A stretch of DNA of 45,361 bases from an uncultured Parafilimonas sp. (lineage in GTDB: Bacteria > Bacteroidota > Bacteroidia > Chitinophagales > Chitinophagaceae), in the NCBI GenBank assembly GCA_903882935.1, contig CAIRZB010000074.1, positions 1 through 45,361 of the forward strand, written 5' to 3'. Below the pieces are notes generated by a model. It saw nothing but the letters and a program-made list of their open reading frames with translations, was not told the DNA's origin and ran no database searches. Position 1 is the stretch's first letter, and every line of letters starts with the position of its first letter. The translations under genes were made by a program, and so were the position numbers. Below, piece by piece: positions 31,080 to 40,371 of the stretch.

Positions 31080-33320
31080 ATGTTAACTCAACCATTGCAA
31101 GTTAGTTTTAGTTTACCCAGCGGCGGGGAAGTTTTTATTGAAACAGGCAAATTAGCCCGCCAAGCTGACGGTGCTGTTACCGTTCGCCAAGGAAACTGTA
31201 TTATATTGGCCACCGTTGTTGCCAACAAGGAGCCTAAAGACGGACAAGATTTCTTTCCGCTGAGCGTTGACTACCAAGAAAAATTTTCATCAGCGGGCCG
31301 TATACCAGGTTCGTTTTTTAAACGCGAAGGCAGGCTGAATGATTACGAAATATTAACCAGCCGGTTGGTTGACCGCGCCTTGCGTCCTCTTTTCCCAGAT
31401 GATTATCTGTGTGATGTTCAGGTGCTTATCTCACTGGTTTCAAGCGATGAGCAAATATTGCCCGATGCACTGGCATGTTTAGCGGCCTCTGCGGCACTGG
31501 CAGTGTCTGACATACCCATTAAAGAAATACTTTCAGAAGTAAGGATAGCAAAGATTGCCGGCACGTTTGTGGTAAACCCTACCCGTGCAGAACTGGCAAA
31601 CGCTGAGATGGACTTTTTGATAGCCGCCACAGAAAAGAACCTGATGATGGTGGAAGGCGAAGCAAAAGAGTGCAGTGAAGAGGATTTGGTAAATGCTTTG
31701 CAATTGGCACATGATGCCATACGCGTGCAAATTAAAGCGCAATACCAACTAAGGGATTTAAAAGGCGTGACAACCAAACGTGATTATAAGAAGCCCGAGC
31801 AGAACGAGGCGTTAAAGCAAAAAGTGGCCGACCTTACTGCCGACAAAATATACCAGATAGCCAAAGCGGGCAGTGCCAAGCACGACAGAAGCAACGCCTT
31901 TAAACTACTGAAGGAAGAAATGGTGGCCGCTTTGGGTGAGGAAGTTGATGAAAAAACTAAGAAGCTAGCCAAAAAATACTATGAGGACGTACAATGGGAA
32001 GTAGTACGTAAAATGATATTGGAAGACCGTGTGCGCCTTGACACCCGTTTGTTGCACGAAGTACGCCCATTGGCCATGGAAGTTGACCCACTGCCTACCC
32101 CACACGGTTCGGCTTTATTTACCCGTGGAGAAACCCAGTCGTTAACCACGGTAACGTTGGGTACCCCACTGGATGAGTTATTGATTGAGAGTGCCGCAAA
32201 ATCTGATTACTCTAAATTTATCCTGCATTATAATTTCCCACCATTCTCTACCGGTGAAGTAAAACCGATGAGGGGTGTTGGCCGCCGCGAAGTGGGCCAC
32301 GGTAACTTGGCACTGCGTAGCTTAAAGCAAATGATGCCGGGTAGCGATTACGCCTATACCGTGCGTATTGTAAGTGACATATTAGAATCAAACGGCTCAT
32401 CCTCCATGGCAACGGTTTGTGCTGGTTCGCTTGCTTTAATGGATGCAGGTGTGCCTATTCCTAAGCACGTTGGCGGTGTGGCCATGGGCCTTATTACCAG
32501 TGCTGACGGCAAGTATGCTATTTTGACGGACATTTTGGGTGACGAAGACCACCTAGGCGATATGGATTTTAAGGTTACCGGTACCCGCGAAGGCATTTGC
32601 GGTGTGCAGATGGACATAAAAGTTGATGGCCTTAGCATGGAAGTAATGCGCGAAGCATTGGAGCAAGCCCGTAAAGGCCGCCTGCACATATTGGATGCCA
32701 TGTACGATTGTTTGCCTGCTGCACGCCCTGATGTTAAACCACATGCACCGCGCATGGAAAAACTGATTATCGACAAAGAATTTATTGGCGCAGTAATAGG
32801 GCCCGGCGGTAAAATAATACAAGAAATTCAGAAAGAAACCGGCACCACCATCAATATTGAGGAAGTTGGAAACTTTGGTGAAGTAAGCATTTTTTCCAGC
32901 AACAAAGAAAGTGTTGAAAAAGCGGTGGCTTGGGTTAAGGGCATAGTTTCTGTGCCACAAGAGGGCGAAGTATACGATGCCAAAGTAAAAAGCATACAGC
33001 CTTACGGTGCATTTGTAGAGTTTTTGCCTAAAAAAGAAGGCTTGCTGCACATAAGCGAAGTATCGTGGAAACGTTTGGAAACATTGGACGGTGTGCTGAA
33101 AGAAGGCGATGCCATTAAAGTTAAGTTGATTGGCATAGACCAAAAGACTGGCAAGTTTAAGCTTAGCCGCAAGGCACTGATGCCTAAACCCGAAGGTATG
33201 CCAGACCGCCCAGAAAGGCCAGCCGGTGACGACCGTGATGACCGCAGGGGTGGTGGTGACCGTGACCGCAGAGGCGGAGACGACCGCAGGAGCGGCGGCG
33301 GCGGATACCAGCGTTATTAA
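31080..33320 (+). CDS. pnp: Polyribonucleotide nucleotidyltransferase (PNPase)
   Basis: A 746-residue 3'-5' exoribonuclease and RNA polymeriser. I prefer the start at 31080 (MLTQPLQVSF) to 31056. Domains in order: first RNase PH (DGAVTVRQGNCIILATVV, FFPLSVDYQEKF), a helical domain, second RNase PH (FTRGETQSLTTVTLGTP, RREVGHGNLALRSLK), KH (FIGAVIGPGGKIIQEIQKET) and S1 (IQPYGAFVEFLPKKEGLLHI). The last ~30 residues form an Arg/Asp/Gly-rich tail (DDRRGGGDRDRRGGDD). Complete. It is followed by a strong hairpin. Confidence 0.99.
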   Translation: MLTQPLQVSFSLPSGGEVFIETGKLARQADGAVTVRQGNCIILATVVANKEPKDGQDFFPLSVDYQEKFSSAGRIPGSFFKREGRLNDYEILTSRLVDRALRPLFPDDYLCDVQVLISLVSSDEQILPDALACLAASAALAVSDIPIKEILSEVRIAKIAGTFVVNPTRAELANAEMDFLIAATEKNLMMVEGEAKECSEEDLVNALQLAHDAIRVQIKAQYQLRDLKGVTTKRDYKKPEQNEALKQKVADLTADKIYQIAKAGSAKHDRSNAFKLLKEEMVAALGEEVDEKTKKLAKKYYEDVQWEVVRKMILEDRVRLDTRLLHEVRPLAMEVDPLPTPHGSALFTRGETQSLTTVTLGTPLDELLIESAAKSDYSKFILHYNFPPFSTGEVKPMRGVGRREVGHGNLALRSLKQMMPGSDYAYTVRIVSDILESNGSSSMATVCAGSLALMDAGVPIPKHVGGVAMGLITSADGKYAILTDILGDEDHLGDMDFKVTGTREGICGVQMDIKVDGLSMEVMREALEQARKGRLHILDAMYDCLPAARPDVKPHAPRMEKLIIDKEFIGAVIGPGGKIIQEIQKETGTTINIEEVGNFGEVSIFSSNKESVEKAVAWVKGIVSVPQEGEVYDAKVKSIQPYGAFVEFLPKKEGLLHISEVSWKRLETLDGVLKEGDAIKVKLIGIDQKTGKFKLSRKALMPKPEGMPDRPERPAGDDRDDRRGGGDRDRRGGDDRRSGGGGYQRY

Positions 33321-33337
33321 TTAATCATTAGTAGGAT

Positions 33338-33381
33338 AAACAGCAATGGCCTTGCCGGAAACGGTACGGCCATTGCTGTTT
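33338..33381 (+). terminator. Hairpin after pnp
   Basis: AAACAGCAATGGCC (33338-33351) and GGCCATTGCTGTTT (33368-33381) form a perfect 14-pair stem 17 bases after the pnp stop. The following T-run is short (TTTA), so it may be a processing or weak termination signal. Confidence 0.7.
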
Positions 33382-33471
33382 ACATAACACCTTAGGATAC
33401 TATAAAGGCAGCTATTATCTGTTACCCAGGCCTTGCCCCGGTTATATTTTTTTTAAATAGAAATACAAACT

Positions 33472-34293
33472 ATGCACAACTCCATCCAAGTTAAAATATC
33501 AGTCGATGTGGCCGATACAAGCAACCTATTGATAGCCCAATTGAACGAATTGGGCTATGAGGGCTTTGAAGAACTGGATACCACCTTATTAGCCTACTGT
33601 GCCGAACCAAGTTTTGACGAAAACGATTTGCAGCAACTGCTATCTAGCCACGGTGCAGCCTATGAAAAAACTGTTATACCCGCCCAAAACTGGAACGCTG
33701 TATGGGAGAGTAATTTTAGCCCGGTGGTGGTGGATAATTTTGTGGCTGTGCGCGCCGAATTTCACCCGCCGATTGAAGGCGTTGAACACGAAATAGTAAT
33801 AACCCCAAAAATGAGCTTTGGCACGGGGCACCATGCCACCACCCGCATGATGATGCAACAAATGCGGGGCTTGGCTATGGAAGGTAAAAATATTTTTGAC
33901 TTTGGCACCGGCACGGGTATTTTAGCCATTCTGGCCGAGAAACTAGGTGCGGCCAGTGTGCTTGCCATTGACTATGACGAATGGTGCATTACCAACGCCA
34001 CAGAAAACACTGCGCGTAACCATTGCCAAAATATCCAGCTAAGCCAGGCTGATGTTCCGCCAGAGACCAATGAACGGTTTAACATTATACTGGCCAACAT
34101 TAACAAACATATCATCCTACAGTTTCTACCAATATTAGCGAAAAACCTTACCAATAAAGCAAACTTGCTACTAAGCGGGTTGCTGGCTGAAGATGAACAA
34201 GATATATTGGCTGCGACTGGCCCGTTGGGCCTTTTTCACATTTCCACAACTTCGCTGGACAAATGGATCTGCATACTGCTGGCGAAAAATTAA
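33472..34293 (+). CDS. prmA: Ribosomal protein L11 methyltransferase
   Basis: A 273-residue SAM-dependent methyltransferase that methylates lysines of L11. An N-terminal substrate-recognition domain (residues 1-75, VADTSNLLIAQLNELGYEGF) is followed by the Rossmann-like domain: VITPKMSFGTGHHATTRMMM, FDFGTGTGILAILAEKLGA (motif I), LAIDYDEWCITNATENTARN and IILANINKHIIL (the NxxH-type motif IV). Complete. It stands between pnp and plsY; plsY has its own promoter. Confidence 0.96.
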   Translation: MHNSIQVKISVDVADTSNLLIAQLNELGYEGFEELDTTLLAYCAEPSFDENDLQQLLSSHGAAYEKTVIPAQNWNAVWESNFSPVVVDNFVAVRAEFHPPIEGVEHEIVITPKMSFGTGHHATTRMMMQQMRGLAMEGKNIFDFGTGTGILAILAEKLGAASVLAIDYDEWCITNATENTARNHCQNIQLSQADVPPETNERFNIILANINKHIILQFLPILAKNLTNKANLLLSGLLAEDEQDILAATGPLGLFHISTTSLDKWICILLAKN

Positions 34294-34309
34294 TAATAAA
34301 TTCACATTA

Positions 34310-34343
34310 TTTGCTCATTTTTGATGGTATATCCTTAAATTTG
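34310..34343 (+). promoter_or_regulatory. Promoter of plsY
   Basis: TTTG (34310-34313), a 22-base spacer and TAAATTTG (34336-34343) fit the Bacteroidota consensus, 24 bases before the start. Confidence 0.65.
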
Positions 34344-34367
34344 TTTACACCTAACCAGTAACCATCA

Positions 34368-35027
34368 ATGAATGAAGCAGTATTAATAGTGCTGGCTTAT
34401 CTCATTGGGTCAATCCCAACTTCGGTGTGGATAAGTAAGTACTTTTTCGAAATCGATATCCGCGACTACGGCAGCGGAAATGCAGGTGCCACAAATACGT
34501 TCCGTATTTTGGGTTCCAAGTGGGGCACCATAGTAATGGTTGTTGATGTTGTTAAGGGCATCATCGCCACTTCCTTGTATATCGTAATTCCTTTTTATTT
34601 AGCGCACGAACATATTCCCGAACGTACCAAAATAATGATTGGGCTGGGCCTTGCTGCGGTATTGGGCCACATATTTCCCATTTGGGCTGGTTTCAGGGGT
34701 GGGAAAGGGGTTGCAACACTTTTTGGGATGATTATTGCCATGCAGCCAGCCGTTGCGCTATGCTGTGTAGGTGTTTTTTTGCTGGTACTATATCTAACAA
34801 GGTTTGTATCTCTTAGTTCTATTTTGGCAGGCGTGGCCTTTGCCATACTTATACTATTTATTTTTGATGATGATGTAACCTTGTACAGGGTGTTTTCGGT
34901 ATTGGTTGCACTTATGGTTGTATTAACGCACCAAAAAAATATTAACCGCCTTATCAATGGCACGGAAAGCAAGGTGCCGATACTAAAATACCGTGACAGA
35001 CGCCGCCAAAGGCGCAGGGGGGAGTGA
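34368..35027 (+). CDS. plsY: Glycerol-3-phosphate acyltransferase PlsY
   Basis: A 219-residue inner-membrane enzyme that transfers the acyl group from acyl-phosphate to glycerol-3-phosphate, the first step of phospholipid synthesis. Family motifs: YLIGSIPTSVWISKYFFEID, YGSGNAGATNTFRILGSKWG (motif 1) and FRGGKGVATLFGMI (motif 2), LTRFVSLSSILAGV and HQKNINRLINGTESKV (motif 3). About seven membrane helices. The basic C-terminus (RDRRRQRRRGE) faces the cytoplasm. Its own promoter precedes it. It converges on the GH32 gene. Confidence 0.97.
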   Translation: MNEAVLIVLAYLIGSIPTSVWISKYFFEIDIRDYGSGNAGATNTFRILGSKWGTIVMVVDVVKGIIATSLYIVIPFYLAHEHIPERTKIMIGLGLAAVLGHIFPIWAGFRGGKGVATLFGMIIAMQPAVALCCVGVFLLVLYLTRFVSLSSILAGVAFAILILFIFDDDVTLYRVFSVLVALMVVLTHQKNINRLINGTESKVPILKYRDRRRQRRRGE

Positions 35028-35068
35028 TAGAACCATATATCATTATAGGATTAACTATCATTAAAGTA

Positions 35069-35085
35069 GGCTAGTTCGGTTAGCC
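35069..35085. other. Small hairpin in the plsY/GH32 convergent gap
   Basis: GGCTA and TAGCC form a five-pair stem with a seven-base loop between convergent genes. A weak candidate terminator only. Confidence 0.25.
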
Positions 35086-35174
35086 GTAGACGGAAACTTG
35101 GAATGCCGAAATCTTCCAAAGCCTAAAAAGAAAAGCAGTATTACTCATTTTTGCCTTTAAAATTTCACTTCGCT

Positions 35175-36674
35175 CTAGTTCCACGCCGATTTCATATTCC
35201 AAATTTTCACATTACTAAACGTTGAAGTACCACCATTGCTAAACAATGCTATACCATTATCAGTTTTGTCAGGAAAAATCTGCATCGTCATAACAGCCTC
35301 GCCGTCGTTCGCAAAAACTTCAATAATACTATTGTCAAAAAAAATATGCAGTTTAAGCAGTCCCTTTTTTAACGCAAGCGGCGCCTCATACCTTGATAGC
35401 TTTGCAAAATTTTTATTAAACCCCTGGTTCGCAGTGTGGCTTCTGTCTACATACAGCTTTTGGGCAACCGCATCGTAACCAATCTCCGCATAGTGGCCAT
35501 TGCCTGCTGCTAGCTGCACGCCACAGGTACCATTAGCAGCGGGTTGCGCTTCTACCAACACTTCCAGCTGGGTGCTTTTTGTGTCGTACATCTTTACAGC
35601 ATTTACTAAAACACTCTCATCAACTAGAGTGTCTCCTTTTAGCTTGTCTATATTAGCTGCGGGTTGTTGAAACAGCAGCCATTCATTATTTTCCTTTTTC
35701 AACGTTAACTCCCTTGGCAACGACATGGCACTCTTCCAAGGTGAGGTAGGTATGTCGTTGGCGTACTGCCAATTATTGGCCCAACCTATCATTACAGGTT
35801 TTGCCCCTGTAGGAAGTTGGTTATATGATATACCTGCATAATAATCGGGGCCAAAATCTGGGCGGTATATTTTATTGGGCAAACTTTCATTACTAAACTT
35901 AACACCGTCAAATTCTCCTACAAAATACTGCATGGCAGTACTTATGCTCATGGTAAGCACCCATTTCTTTCTGCCGCCAGCGTTTGCTATCGGCACCTGT
36001 AACAAGTCGGGGCATTCCCACACGCCGGAAATATCGCCTGCAGGGCCAAATTCGCTTAACAAAACCCAAGACAGCATATTTTTCGACTGGTAAAACTGCA
36101 CCTTGTGTTCATTGGGCAATACTACAGCCATTACCCAATATTTTTTGGGGGCGTACCAAAACACTTTGGGGTCGCGAAAGTCTTTTTTTTGCAAGTCTAA
36201 CACCGGGTTATGCCAATATTTTTTCCATGTGTTGCCGCCATTAAAGCTGTACGCAATTTGCTGCGATTGGTTGGTTTCTGTGTGGCCAGTATACATAGCA
36301 ACCATAGGCGTAGGCCCACCGGGCTTAGCAAAACCAGTGGTATTGTTAACATCGGCCACACAGCTGCCAGAAAATATCATAATACCCTTATCTTCCTTTA
36401 ATGCAACTGGCAAATGTTGCCAATGCACTAAATCATTACTGGTTGCATGGCCCCAACTCATATGGCCCCATTTATTCTCGTAGGGGTTATACTGGTAAAA
36501 AATATGGTATTTCCCTTTATAATAAACCAATCCGTTTGGGTCATTGGTCCAATTAACCTGTGGTGAAAAATGAAATTGAGGCCTGTATTGCTCTCGGTAA
36601 GTAGCGGTATTGGTTTGTGCTGAAATAATGTTTACAAACACTATTATACTAAGAACAGCTAATAAATTTTTCAT
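35175..36674 (-). CDS. GH32 glycoside hydrolase (levanase/invertase type)
   Basis: A 499-residue secreted glycosidase acting on fructans or sucrose, signal peptide MKNLLAVLSIIVFVNIISAQ. The five-bladed propeller carries the nucleophile D45 in WTNDPNG, the transition-state stabiliser D168 in FRDPK, and the acid E220 in WECPDL. A C-terminal beta-sandwich (LRKLHIFFDNSIIEVFANDGE-like; seen as KLHIFFDNSIIEVFAND) completes the family plan. Exo-acting forms are common at this length, but endo or exo action cannot be read. No SusC/D or fructokinase is near. It follows two barrel proteins on the same strand. Confidence 0.93.
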   Translation of the reverse strand: MKNLLAVLSIIVFVNIISAQTNTATYREQYRPQFHFSPQVNWTNDPNGLVYYKGKYHIFYQYNPYENKWGHMSWGHATSNDLVHWQHLPVALKEDKGIMIFSGSCVADVNNTTGFAKPGGPTPMVAMYTGHTETNQSQQIAYSFNGGNTWKKYWHNPVLDLQKKDFRDPKVFWYAPKKYWVMAVVLPNEHKVQFYQSKNMLSWVLLSEFGPAGDISGVWECPDLLQVPIANAGGRKKWVLTMSISTAMQYFVGEFDGVKFSNESLPNKIYRPDFGPDYYAGISYNQLPTGAKPVMIGWANNWQYANDIPTSPWKSAMSLPRELTLKKENNEWLLFQQPAANIDKLKGDTLVDESVLVNAVKMYDTKSTQLEVLVEAQPAANGTCGVQLAAGNGHYAEIGYDAVAQKLYVDRSHTANQGFNKNFAKLSRYEAPLALKKGLLKLHIFFDNSIIEVFANDGEAVMTMQIFPDKTDNGIALFSNGGTSTFSNVKIWNMKSAWN

Positions 36675-36822
36675 TCCTTATTGCATTTGCATTGTTAAGG
36701 CGAAGGGGTTTGCTTTTTAAAACATTTGCCGTTGGCTCAAAAACCAACTTAGGTGTATTAATTTGTACACAAGTTACAAATTAATGGTTTGTCAAGTACG
36801 TGATTATCCACCTTACGGCAAG

Positions 36823-38445
36823 TTAAAAATCCTTATAAAAATTATACAATCCGGTTTTTATACCCAAGGAGAAATATACATTGGAGTCTTCTTTGCCCGG
36901 TTCAGTATGTTGGCGGTACACGGCCACAAACTCAATGCCCAGCCTATTTCGCGGGTTAATAAGGTAACCTGCTGTTAATTGGTTATAAAAATACTTGTTC
37001 TTTACGCCTTGCAATGTTTTACTGCCAGATGTAGGCCTAGGGCCTTGCGCCGGTATGGTAGGATCGCCACCCCAAGGGTTATCGCCAATGGGGTAGTATA
37101 CATTTGACGGCTGCTCACCCCTTATTGTGTATAGGTTTTCAAGACTCCCGTACCACCTATTCTTGTTATACTGAAGGATAGAGATAAACTCGTGGAAGTT
37201 AGAATTAAACGGATCAGTTAACACTTGGTTATCGTGCGTGTAATTAATACCTGGTTTATCAAATCCATGGCCGTATGTGTACGGCCTTACCGTGTTCCAT
37301 TCCAAGCGCCATGCCAGCCCCTTAAGTGAAAACACATCCGCATTCCACATACCAAATTGTACCGCGTATTTGTTACCCCAAGGGTTAAGGTGTTCGTGGA
37401 AAGATTGGCTGATGTGCAAATCGTCTATACCGATTTGGCCATATAAAAACCCCTTTTTATGCAACTTGTATTTACCAGAAAACCCTATAAACGAATTATC
37501 GGGGGAACCAATGCCATACTCCTCAGGCCGCATAAAAATTACAGGGTTTAAGTACTGCACATCAAACCCGCGGTGTACCGTTGTATCCTTGGCATAAAAA
37601 ATAACATCATCAAAAACACCCAACTGCAGCCTCTTAGAAAAATTAATACCTAAGTAGTGCATAAAATTGTATTTCCGCTGGTCTGTACCACCAACCAAAT
37701 ACCTCGGATTATCCATTTCAGTATACAAAACGTTATAGGTAAGCTTCCAATACCTTGCCTGTAACCTTATGTAGGGATAATTGGCTGCATTGTCTGATAA
37801 TAAAAGGCTGCGATAACCATCGCCTAAAAAAAATTTACCGTTGCCTACACTTACCAAAAAATGCTTATCGGGCATATATGTAATGTGCCCCATTATTTGC
37901 GAAAAATTATATTCGCCGTTTTGCCCAAGAGTTCCTTTACCCAAGCCTGGCGCATACCCTTTGTTGCCCTGTACATACGTATTTATATAACTGGGGAAAC
38001 GCTCAGTCGTATTTACATAAGCCAACCCATAAGATAATTTATCGCTAACGGTGCCTTGCATATGTACCCCTACAGATAATTGGTAAAGTGCATTGCCTTG
38101 GCCTTTCAATTTACCACCTAATGCATTAAAATATGGGTCAATTGCAAAAACACTATTGGCACCATTTGCCTGAATCCAATTATTAGTTGCTAGGTTTTTT
38201 AAAAAATACCCATTAGCACTGCCTGGGTTTATACCAAAAGCACTGTCAGCAACTTGGTTCTTATCCTTTGCAAAAAGGTGTTTAAACTCTAACCAGTCGG
38301 CAGACCTGAAAGCGGTAAAAACTGATGTATCGGCACTTTGTGCAATTTCATTAAAACGCTTTTGCACCTGCTGGTCAAGCGGTATATTTTGGCCAAAACA
38401 GGTGGTATAAACTGTGAGAAATAATATGAGGAATATTTTTTTCAT
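36823..38445 (-). CDS. RemB/Wzi-like outer-membrane barrel protein (copy 2)
   Basis: A 540-residue outer-membrane beta-barrel protein, signal peptide MKKIFLILFLTVYTTCFGQ. The motif GDGYRSLLLSDNAANYPYIR (from residue 208) is the most striking and is shared with its neighbour at 38481. Further shared segments are LNPVIFMRPEEYG (here), EWNTVRPYTYG and RNRLGIEFVAVYRQH. This family includes the gliding-associated RemB of flavobacteria and Wzi-like capsule-assembly proteins. It is the second of a tandem pair, 35 bases after the first copy. A role in surface polysaccharide anchoring or gliding is inferred. Confidence 0.78.
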   Translation of the reverse strand: MKKIFLILFLTVYTTCFGQNIPLDQQVQKRFNEIAQSADTSVFTAFRSADWLEFKHLFAKDKNQVADSAFGINPGSANGYFLKNLATNNWIQANGANSVFAIDPYFNALGGKLKGQGNALYQLSVGVHMQGTVSDKLSYGLAYVNTTERFPSYINTYVQGNKGYAPGLGKGTLGQNGEYNFSQIMGHITYMPDKHFLVSVGNGKFFLGDGYRSLLLSDNAANYPYIRLQARYWKLTYNVLYTEMDNPRYLVGGTDQRKYNFMHYLGINFSKRLQLGVFDDVIFYAKDTTVHRGFDVQYLNPVIFMRPEEYGIGSPDNSFIGFSGKYKLHKKGFLYGQIGIDDLHISQSFHEHLNPWGNKYAVQFGMWNADVFSLKGLAWRLEWNTVRPYTYGHGFDKPGINYTHDNQVLTDPFNSNFHEFISILQYNKNRWYGSLENLYTIRGEQPSNVYYPIGDNPWGGDPTIPAQGPRPTSGSKTLQGVKNKYFYNQLTAGYLINPRNRLGIEFVAVYRQHTEPGKEDSNVYFSLGIKTGLYNFYKDF

Positions 38446-38480
38446 ACACTCAAAATAATAAGACTTCCGCCTTGGTGTTT

Positions 38481-40133
38481 TTAAAAATCGTACAGTAAAC
38501 TCCTGAATGACATGCGTATACCGATGTAGTATATTTTATCATCAAAATTAAATAGGTCGCTGGATTGGTGCCTGTAAGTAAACCCTGCCTCAATTCTTAA
38601 ATTGGTGGCTGGGTTTAATATGTAAGCAACTTTAATGTCGGCGTATTTTATAGTGGCAGCTACTCCTTGGCCAGTTTTTACACTTTGTGGGGCTGTTTGG
38701 GTTGAAAGGGTTTTAAAAACAATATCGTTGCCATAATTGGCTTGTCCACTGTCGGCTCCATAATTTGTTATAAACCCTTCTGCACGAAACCACCATTTCT
38801 TCCAACTATAAGTAGCCACAGCTAAATATTCAGTAAAATTGGCACCCATCGGGTGGGCCAAGGCTTGGTTGTTGTTCGTATAATTTACATCAATACTATT
38901 ATTGGCGGTAACTTCGTTTCCTTGGTAGGTGTAAGGACGTACAGTATTTACTTCGAGATTTACATTGAGGCCCGGTATTTCGAAAACATCGCCAGACCGC
39001 AAACCCAACTGAAAGCCGGTACGGTTTTTTATGGAAGAAGAAGAACCCAATTGATTTACGACTGCTTGGCCGTATAAATAACTTCGGTCGTAAAATTTGA
39101 ACTTTGCGTTAATACCAGTAATGTCATTATTTTGCACACCTGAAGGTGCCTTGCTGCCATGTAAAAACATTACCGGGCTAAGCAGCCATGGTGTAACATC
39201 TTTACCCCGATAATTGCCAGATGTTTGGTCGGGCCAAGTTACCGACTCAAACAAACCTACAGTCAGATCCTTTGTAGCCTGCCAATCTAAAAAATATGTT
39301 TGTCCCCATTTTCTATAATCACCAAGTCGATCGTTTAGTTTGGTATTGATGATTACATATTGCGCCCACATGGCCGAATATTGAAATTTACCAGAGCTTG
39401 CCGAAACGCGCAAATAGGGGTAGTTGAAAGAGTTTTCAGAAAGCAGCAACGACCTATAGCCATCGCCAATAAAGTTTTTGCCATACCCAAGGTCAAATAA
39501 CAAGTGCTTATTAGGCAGGTAAACCACCCTTGTTGCAGATGAACTGAAGTCAAAACCGCTGCCATCGCCTATGTTTTTGTAACTGCCTTGGCCTGGGATA
39601 ATGGTATTGCGACGGATAAAACTATCAACATAACCGCCGAATTTTCCTTGGTTTTCGTAGAAATCAGTTTCAAAATACACTTTCTTACCAATATTGCCTG
39701 TTATTTCAAACCCCCTGGTATCCATGCCAGGCGTTTTAACATCTATATACTTGGAGCTGGTAGGAGCTACTTTTTTTAGATAACGGTTAGATTTGCCTAT
39801 ATATTCATCAACAATAAAATCTCCATAAAAATTAAAACCCGGCGTTTGCACCTGCACTAAGTGTTCCTTAAAAAACTTGCGTTTAATCCACTTGTTCGTA
39901 CCCTTTAAATTTGGCATTAGGCTATCGGTATACAACAGCGGTTTCCAAGCTGTATGCATAGCACTGTCAGCATTGTAAAGGTTGTTTTCATTTACAGCAT
40001 TGTACAACCGTAAACGCATATTATTTTCTTGCGCACTTGCCTGGCAACAAATTAGCCAGCAAAACAACAAAAATCCATAGATACGCAGTACAAAGCCAAC
40101 TTTACATTGAGAAGGTAGTTTTAATAATTGCAT
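38481..40133 (-). CDS. RemB/Wzi-like outer-membrane barrel protein (copy 1)
   Basis: A 550-residue barrel protein from the start at 40133 (MQLLKLPSQ), or 557 from 40154. A signal region (FVLRIYGFLLFCWLICCQAS) precedes the mature chain. It shares with the next gene the motif GDGYRSLLLSENSFNYPYLR (near residue 225), LLSPVMFLHG, NTVRPYTYQGNE and NLRIEAGFTYRHQ. It is longer in the N-terminal half, with a distinct GFEITGNIGKKVYFETDFYEN region. The two genes are an old tandem duplication judging by divergence. It follows cysN after a strong terminator, so it starts its own transcript. Confidence 0.78.
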   Translation of the reverse strand: MQLLKLPSQCKVGFVLRIYGFLLFCWLICCQASAQENNMRLRLYNAVNENNLYNADSAMHTAWKPLLYTDSLMPNLKGTNKWIKRKFFKEHLVQVQTPGFNFYGDFIVDEYIGKSNRYLKKVAPTSSKYIDVKTPGMDTRGFEITGNIGKKVYFETDFYENQGKFGGYVDSFIRRNTIIPGQGSYKNIGDGSGFDFSSSATRVVYLPNKHLLFDLGYGKNFIGDGYRSLLLSENSFNYPYLRVSASSGKFQYSAMWAQYVIINTKLNDRLGDYRKWGQTYFLDWQATKDLTVGLFESVTWPDQTSGNYRGKDVTPWLLSPVMFLHGSKAPSGVQNNDITGINAKFKFYDRSYLYGQAVVNQLGSSSSIKNRTGFQLGLRSGDVFEIPGLNVNLEVNTVRPYTYQGNEVTANNSIDVNYTNNNQALAHPMGANFTEYLAVATYSWKKWWFRAEGFITNYGADSGQANYGNDIVFKTLSTQTAPQSVKTGQGVAATIKYADIKVAYILNPATNLRIEAGFTYRHQSSDLFNFDDKIYYIGIRMSFRSLLYDF

Positions 40134-40307
40134 CAGCTTTGGTGTTAAACACATTAAAATTAGCCGTCAATAGCCCTGGGACCTTATTTATAAAACAAGA
40201 CTTATTGCTGGTAAAGCGGCTGAACATGCAAGCAAAAATAGCAGTAAAAGGCAGAATTTGGGCATCGGCCTACCACCTAAATGCCAAAAAAGGCATTATT
40301 TTTTAGG

Positions 40308-40347
40308 TTAATTAAAATACCGCGCCAAAGCGCGGTATTTTAATTAA
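40308..40347 (-). terminator. Terminator after cysN
   Basis: TTAATTAAAATACCGCGC (40308-40325) and GCGCGGTATTTTAATTAA (40330-40347) form a perfect 18-pair stem with a four-base loop, A/T-rich at the base so it works both ways. It is 24 bases past the cysN stop. Confidence 0.95.
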
Positions 40348-40371
40348 AGATTATCCTTTAAATGGCCTGTG

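Noticed and set aside
36675-36822. Promoter search ahead of the GH32 gene
   Set aside because: CAAATTA-like words are near but none matches TAnnTTTG on the minus strand, so no promoter is claimed.
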